10,445 nucleotides of DNA from Verrucomicrobiia bacterium. GTDB taxonomy: Bacteria > Verrucomicrobiota > Verrucomicrobiia > Limisphaerales > DTLC01. The DNA is taken from assembly GCA_025061935.1 (NCBI GenBank), contig JANWZY010000069.1:1-10445 (forward strand), in the 5' to 3' direction. Both the position numbers and the translations under genes were made by a program. Shown piece by piece: positions 7,190 to 10,445 of this stretch (position 1 is the first letter of the stretch; the number at the start of each line of letters is the position of its first letter). Under the pieces are notes generated by a model. The model saw nothing but the letters and a program-made list of their open reading frames with translations, did not search any database and was not told the origin of the DNA.

Positions 7190-9169
7190 TCAATGCGGGT
7201 TAAGCACCGAGATATGCTTCCGGATGGCGTCCGTCAGTGTGTCAGGTTCCGTGTTGTCCAAGCGCCGTAAAACGCATTCCCAACGGTAAGCGAAGCTACC
7301 TTCAGTACTGTACGGCCGGTGCTTGAACAGTGTGTCGAACGCGCGCCGGCGTTTCCTGTAATCGCCCTGGATCCGACAAAACGCCTCCTTGAACGCGTCC
7401 AGATAAGTCTCGGCAAATGCGCGCGGGTTTGGTACAAACTGGGTTCGCGAATTAATCGGTTGCGCGTACTGCGCCGCGAATTCATAAAGTGGCCGCTGGT
7501 ATTCGTCAAACGCGCCTGTGTGATCGCACACCACAAGGTCTTGGGGGATGCCATCCGGCCCCTCGATGATCACTTCATCACCGTCATCGAACAGGACCAC
7601 CTGACCCTTCCCGTACGCGCGCCCGACGATGATATTTGATGCGGCAGCGCGGCCCAGCAACCGCGCGAACGCTTCCGCATATGCCGCATTTGAAAATTTC
7701 GCTTTTGACAGTTTGTCCGTTGCAATACCCCGCACGTAGTCGCGTTCGAAGTACGTGGCCCAGATCAACTGGCCTCTGTAAGCGGTGTTGGTCCCATTAT
7801 AGACCTCGGTAACCCTGTGCATGTTAACGCGGCGGGGCAGGTTCATTCCCAACTGCCGGCATCCCAAACGCCTATCGAGAATGTACTCAGTGTATTCCTC
7901 GCTCTCGATAATGGCGCGTAGCAAGTCCTTACCCTCGTCGAGCCGTTCGCGGATGCCCCACTTTTGCATTCGGATGAACCGGACGATCGGGGTCGGGACC
8001 GAGCGCAGCTTCAGCTCCGCAATGTAAACTCCGCGCCGGCCCTCGCCAGGAAAAGCGCGCCGCGACAAAGATCTGCCCACTCGACCCACGTTCACGTATT
8101 CGATGTCGCCATATTGGCGAATGAAGTTGAAGATGAACCCTTTGGCGCACGGGTCGCACAACCAGATAAGCTCGGGGTCGTCCGGGTGCTGCTCCGCTTC
8201 CTCAAACACGGTGTCGAAAATGAACTCGCCTTCTTCGAATCTGCCCCCCGGCAACCATTCGATCTGCAAGAAAAACTCCGGGCTTAGCCCTTCCAACAGT
8301 TCCTCGGCCAGGGTCTCGTCGCGCCGCGCTACAATGGTCGTAAACATGCGCGTGCACCACAAGTCCGAGTCCAGGTCATCGTGCTGAAGCTCAAGCGGGA
8401 CTGCGTCCTTGAACCGCGCGCATAGCTCGTTGAACTTCGCGCGCACGGCCTCGGGGCTTAACCCCGACTTGAACTTTAGATCGGCAAAATCCCGAGCTCC
8501 AAACCGCAACGGGTCCGCACCGAAGAAGTCCACCTCCGGATTACCCAGCCGGTTCCTGCGGCGCGAAAACTCGGCAATTTCCTCCAGGTGCCTGAGTAAC
8601 TCGTCTGGTGGCAGTGCGCCCAATTTAGCGAACTCAGTAAACGTGAGGTATTTTGTGCCCGTGAGCCGGTTCTGGTAATAGATTGGCCGCTCGCGTATGG
8701 CGACCTTAGAATCGACGATCATTTTCCGGATTTCTTCGCGCGAGCGCGGTAGCGCCGCGATACGCCAGCATTCACCGCGCGCTTTTATCGCTTGCTGGAC
8801 CTTGTCGTTGACCGCGAACAGGAACTTGATCTGCCGCTTCGATATTCCCAGTTCCTGCAACAGCTCGTCCGCTTCCAAAGCCAGCTTCATCCGGTCTGGA
8901 TCGGGCCTGATTAGGATCGCATCTGGCTCGATTAAAAGGTCAACAGATTCGGCGCACTCGGCCTCTTCCTCCGAAAACCCTAATTGGCCGAGCCCGGCCG
9001 CCTGGCGCCTGCGGTTCAAAAGCGCCCCGAACTCGAGCCGCTGCCATGCATGAATGCCAGGGGTGGTAACCAGAACCCTGTGTTTCGGGAAAATGGTCGC
9101 CACCCGGGTCTTAAGTTGACCCTGATCATCGCGCTCGAACGGGTGCGGCCCTATTATCTCAATTGCCAT
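7190..9169 (-). CDS. Large protein of unknown function, possible divergent kinase-like C-terminal half
   Basis: I do not recognise a named family. The 659-residue protein is soluble, charged and has no signal peptide or membrane segment. The first 300 residues are mixed, with many helices and EF/DPLRFG-type motifs (DPLRFGARDF at 219-228). A CDPC pair lies at 338-341. From about 360 the order of elements recalls a protein-kinase-like fold: a glycine-containing turn VGRVGRSLSRR (361-371), a strand with a possible ATP lysine VYIAELK (K387), an acidic helix (about 410-435), a hinge-like WATYFERDYV (470-479), a long helix ending LLGRAAASNIIVGR (504-517, N512 as a metal-ligand candidate) and VLFDDGDEVI (525-534, D528 as a DFG-like Asp). 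CDHTGAF (548-554) is also striking. An Asp at the catalytic-loop position is absent. It starts 9 nt after the purM stop with a good AGGGG site, so it is translated from the purM transcript. The gene is certain; the fold is inference. Confidence 0.9.
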   Translation of the reverse strand: MAIEIIGPHPFERDDQGQLKTRVATIFPKHRVLVTTPGIHAWQRLEFGALLNRRRQAAGLGQLGFSEEEAECAESVDLLIEPDAILIRPDPDRMKLALEADELLQELGISKRQIKFLFAVNDKVQQAIKARGECWRIAALPRSREEIRKMIVDSKVAIRERPIYYQNRLTGTKYLTFTEFAKLGALPPDELLRHLEEIAEFSRRRNRLGNPEVDFFGADPLRFGARDFADLKFKSGLSPEAVRAKFNELCARFKDAVPLELQHDDLDSDLWCTRMFTTIVARRDETLAEELLEGLSPEFFLQIEWLPGGRFEEGEFIFDTVFEEAEQHPDDPELIWLCDPCAKGFIFNFIRQYGDIEYVNVGRVGRSLSRRAFPGEGRRGVYIAELKLRSVPTPIVRFIRMQKWGIRERLDEGKDLLRAIIESEEYTEYILDRRLGCRQLGMNLPRRVNMHRVTEVYNGTNTAYRGQLIWATYFERDYVRGIATDKLSKAKFSNAAYAEAFARLLGRAAASNIIVGRAYGKGQVVLFDDGDEVIIEGPDGIPQDLVVCDHTGAFDEYQRPLYEFAAQYAQPINSRTQFVPNPRAFAETYLDAFKEAFCRIQGDYRKRRRAFDTLFKHRPYSTEGSFAYRWECVLRRLDNTEPDTLTDAIRKHISVLNPH

Positions 9170-9175
9170 ACGCAG

Positions 9176-9181
9176 CCCCTA
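9176..9181 (-). promoter_or_regulatory. Shine-Dalgarno site overlapping the purM stop codon
   Basis: On the minus strand TAGGGG contains the purM stop (TAG) and an AGGGG ribosome site 6 nt before the ATG of the 659-aa gene at 9169. This fixes that start and suggests that ribosomes ending purM can restart on the next gene. Confidence 0.7.
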
Positions 9182-10246
9182 AACAATCTGCACTTTGCCC
9201 GCGCCGCGCTCAACCGCGCCTATGATCCACGCCTGATGGCCGCGCGCACGAATGAACCGCAGCACGGCCTCAGCCGTGTCCGCTGCTACAATGGCCACCA
9301 TCCCTATGCCCATGTTGAACACATGGTACATCTCGCGCTCGTTCACGCGCCCGCGCTCAGCTATCAGCCTGAACACAGGCGGCACATTCCAACTCTTTTT
9401 TTGAATCACAGCGTCGCAATTTGCCGGTAACACGCGCGGGATGTTGTCATAAAACCCGCCACCCGTGATATGCGCAAACGCCTTAATAACCCGCAACCGC
9501 GCATTCGATGCCACCGATTTATTGAAACGCTTTAACAAATCCTGGATCACTCTGCCATAGCTGAGGTGTACCTTCAGCAGTTCCTCGCCAACTGTGCACC
9601 CCAGCTCTGGTACGTAGCTGTCCGGCTTGAGCCGGAGCTTTTCGAAAAAAATCCGCCGCGCCAACGAATACCCGTTGGTATGCAACCCTGTCGAAGCCAG
9701 TCCAATGATAACGTCCCCGGGCCGAACAGACTTGCGCCCGTCAAGCGCGGCCGCGCGTTCGACCACGCCAACTATTGCACCGCAAAGCTCGTACTCGCCC
9801 GGTTGATAAAATCCGGGCATCTGCGCTGTCTCGCCGCCTATTAGTGCACAGTTATTCTCCGCGCACGCGCGCGCAAGCCCGCTCACAATCTGCTCGAACA
9901 CGCGCGGCTCGAGCCTGCCCGTACCAATGTAATCGAGGAAAAAGAGCGGTTCAGCGCCCAGCACAGCAATGTCGTTGACGCAATGATTAACAAGGTCTTG
10001 ACCCACGGTGTCGTGCTTATCCATGGCAAACGCCACCTTGAGCTTGGTGCCCACCCCGTCTATGCTCGAGACCAGGACTGGCTCGCGGTAACGGCCAGGC
10101 CGTAACGCAAACAATCCGCCGAACCCGCCGACTTCGCCTATGACCTCGGGCCGGCGCGCTAGTTTAAGCAACGCTGGCAACCCCGCCTTCACGCGGTTGG
10201 CCAATGCTATGTCCACACCAGCCGACTTGTAACTCGAATGTTTCAT
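9179..10246 (-). CDS. purM: Phosphoribosylformylglycinamidine cyclo-ligase (AIR synthetase)
   Basis: This enzyme converts FGAM and ATP to aminoimidazole ribotide, the fifth step of de novo purine synthesis. It has 355 residues (E. coli about 345). Family marks are SYKSAGVDI (5-13), SSIDGVGTKLKVA (60-72), DLVNHCVNDIAVLGAEPLFF (84-103), ALIGGETAQMPGFY (134-147), GLASTGLHTNGYSLAR (182-197) and HITGGGFYDNIPRVLP (259-274). The frame stays open 56 codons further upstream, but the ATG at 10246 gives the standard MKHSSYKSAG opening, and the extra stretch overlaps the start of the divergent gene. No clear ribosome site precedes it. One oddity is LLKVHLSY (223-230), where most relatives have a Pro-Thr-x-x-Tyr; the neighbouring segment to the HITGGG is also slightly longer. 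It is the first gene of a two-gene unit with the 659-aa protein. Confidence 0.97.
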   Translation of the reverse strand: MKHSSYKSAGVDIALANRVKAGLPALLKLARRPEVIGEVGGFGGLFALRPGRYREPVLVSSIDGVGTKLKVAFAMDKHDTVGQDLVNHCVNDIAVLGAEPLFFLDYIGTGRLEPRVFEQIVSGLARACAENNCALIGGETAQMPGFYQPGEYELCGAIVGVVERAAALDGRKSVRPGDVIIGLASTGLHTNGYSLARRIFFEKLRLKPDSYVPELGCTVGEELLKVHLSYGRVIQDLLKRFNKSVASNARLRVIKAFAHITGGGFYDNIPRVLPANCDAVIQKKSWNVPPVFRLIAERGRVNEREMYHVFNMGIGMVAIVAADTAEAVLRFIRARGHQAWIIGAVERGAGKVQIV

Positions 10247-10334
10247 GCGCGGGCACACAAACTGCACCGCAGCCCTGAGCCTGACCAGCCAAAAACGCAC
10301 TTGCCCAAACGCAGACACGCGCGTAAATAGCGTC
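10247..10334. promoter_or_regulatory. Divergent promoter region, purM (-) and right-edge gene (+)
   Basis: The 88 bp separate two divergent starts and should carry promoters for both. On the + strand TTGCCC (10301-10306), 17 bp, then TAAATA (10324-10329) resembles a sigma-70 promoter, but it would start transcription at or after the ATG at 10335, so it is not firmly called. Confidence 0.35.
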
Positions 10335-10445
10335 ATGAACGGCGTTATGCGCGGGCGCATTCTACTTGTTTGCTCGTTGGCCCTGAACGTTGCGCTGGCC
10401 ATTGCCTTTACCATTTACCACAAGCGCACGACCGCGCTGCTCAGC
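10335..10445 (+). CDS. Membrane-anchored protein, N-terminal part only (3' partial)
   Basis: The frame from the ATG at 10335 is open to the window end, giving 37 residues; a second ATG at 10347 is an alternative start. After a short basic head (MRGR) comes a hydrophobic helix, ILLVCSLALNVALAIAFTIY, then HKRT. That is a classic signal-anchor or uncleaved signal peptide with the positive-inside pattern, so the product is probably an inner-membrane-tethered protein with its bulk outside the cytosol. The rest is beyond the window, so no function can be given. It diverges from purM with only 88 bp between the starts, so the two may share a control region. Confidence 0.65.
   Translation, partial: MNGVMRGRILLVCSLALNVALAIAFTIYHKRTTALLS

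Noticed and set aside
7190..9169. Assignment of the 659-aa protein to the PafA/Dop (pupylation) family
   Set aside because: The N-terminal metal/ATP motif of that family (GxETE near the start) is missing, and no proteasome or Pup gene is nearby.
10301..10329. TTGCCC-17-TAAATA promoter-like match
   Set aside because: It would begin transcription at about the start codon at 10335; leaderless expression is possible but unsupported.
10247..10414. N-terminal extension of purM by 56 residues
   Set aside because: The family start is at 10246, and the extension runs antisense through a plausible signal-anchor coding start on the other strand.

Overview
The window looks like a bacterial chromosomal segment of fairly high GC content with ordinary gene density. 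It holds core metabolism, a respiratory cassette and the tail of a defence gene. The best guess is a Verrucomicrobiota/Planctomycetota-type bacterium. The reasons are a ZIP transporter of the 'LHKPF' type and a large unassigned protein of a style I associate with that group. No rRNA, tRNA or other marker is present, so this placement is an inference only.

Layout from left to right. Positions 2-1024 (+) hold the C-terminal part of a large type III/BPTD_3080-like restriction enzyme with its PD-(D/E)xK nuclease motif; the gene starts outside the window. Positions 1025-1501 contain no convincing gene. Positions 1502-2821 (-) are purD. From a 278-bp divergent gap, a + strand series runs from 3100 to 6928: an AhpD/CMD-like CxxC protein, a ZIP-family metal transporter, then cydA and cydB (cytochrome bd quinol oxidase, short Q-loop form). 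A composite hairpin followed by a T-run lies just after cydB. On the minus strand, purM (9179-10246) is followed after only 9 nt by a 659-aa protein of unknown function (7190-9169). A further + strand gene with an N-terminal membrane anchor begins at 10335, diverges from purM and runs off the right edge.

How the genes may work together. PurM and PurD both belong to de novo purine (IMP) synthesis; they are on the same strand but about 6.4 kb apart, with the respiratory cassette and the unknown protein between them. CydA and CydB form the membrane quinol:O2 oxidoreductase used at low oxygen. The AhpD-like thiol protein and the metal transporter just upstream could be co-transcribed with them as a redox/micro-oxic group, but the gaps of 71-98 nt do not prove an operon. 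The most intriguing item is the 659-aa protein: its C-terminal half shows an order of elements that resembles a highly divergent protein-kinase-like fold without the usual catalytic aspartate. It is tightly coupled to purM, whose stop codon lies inside its Shine-Dalgarno sequence. I see no CRISPR array, insertion sequence or complete novel multi-gene system.
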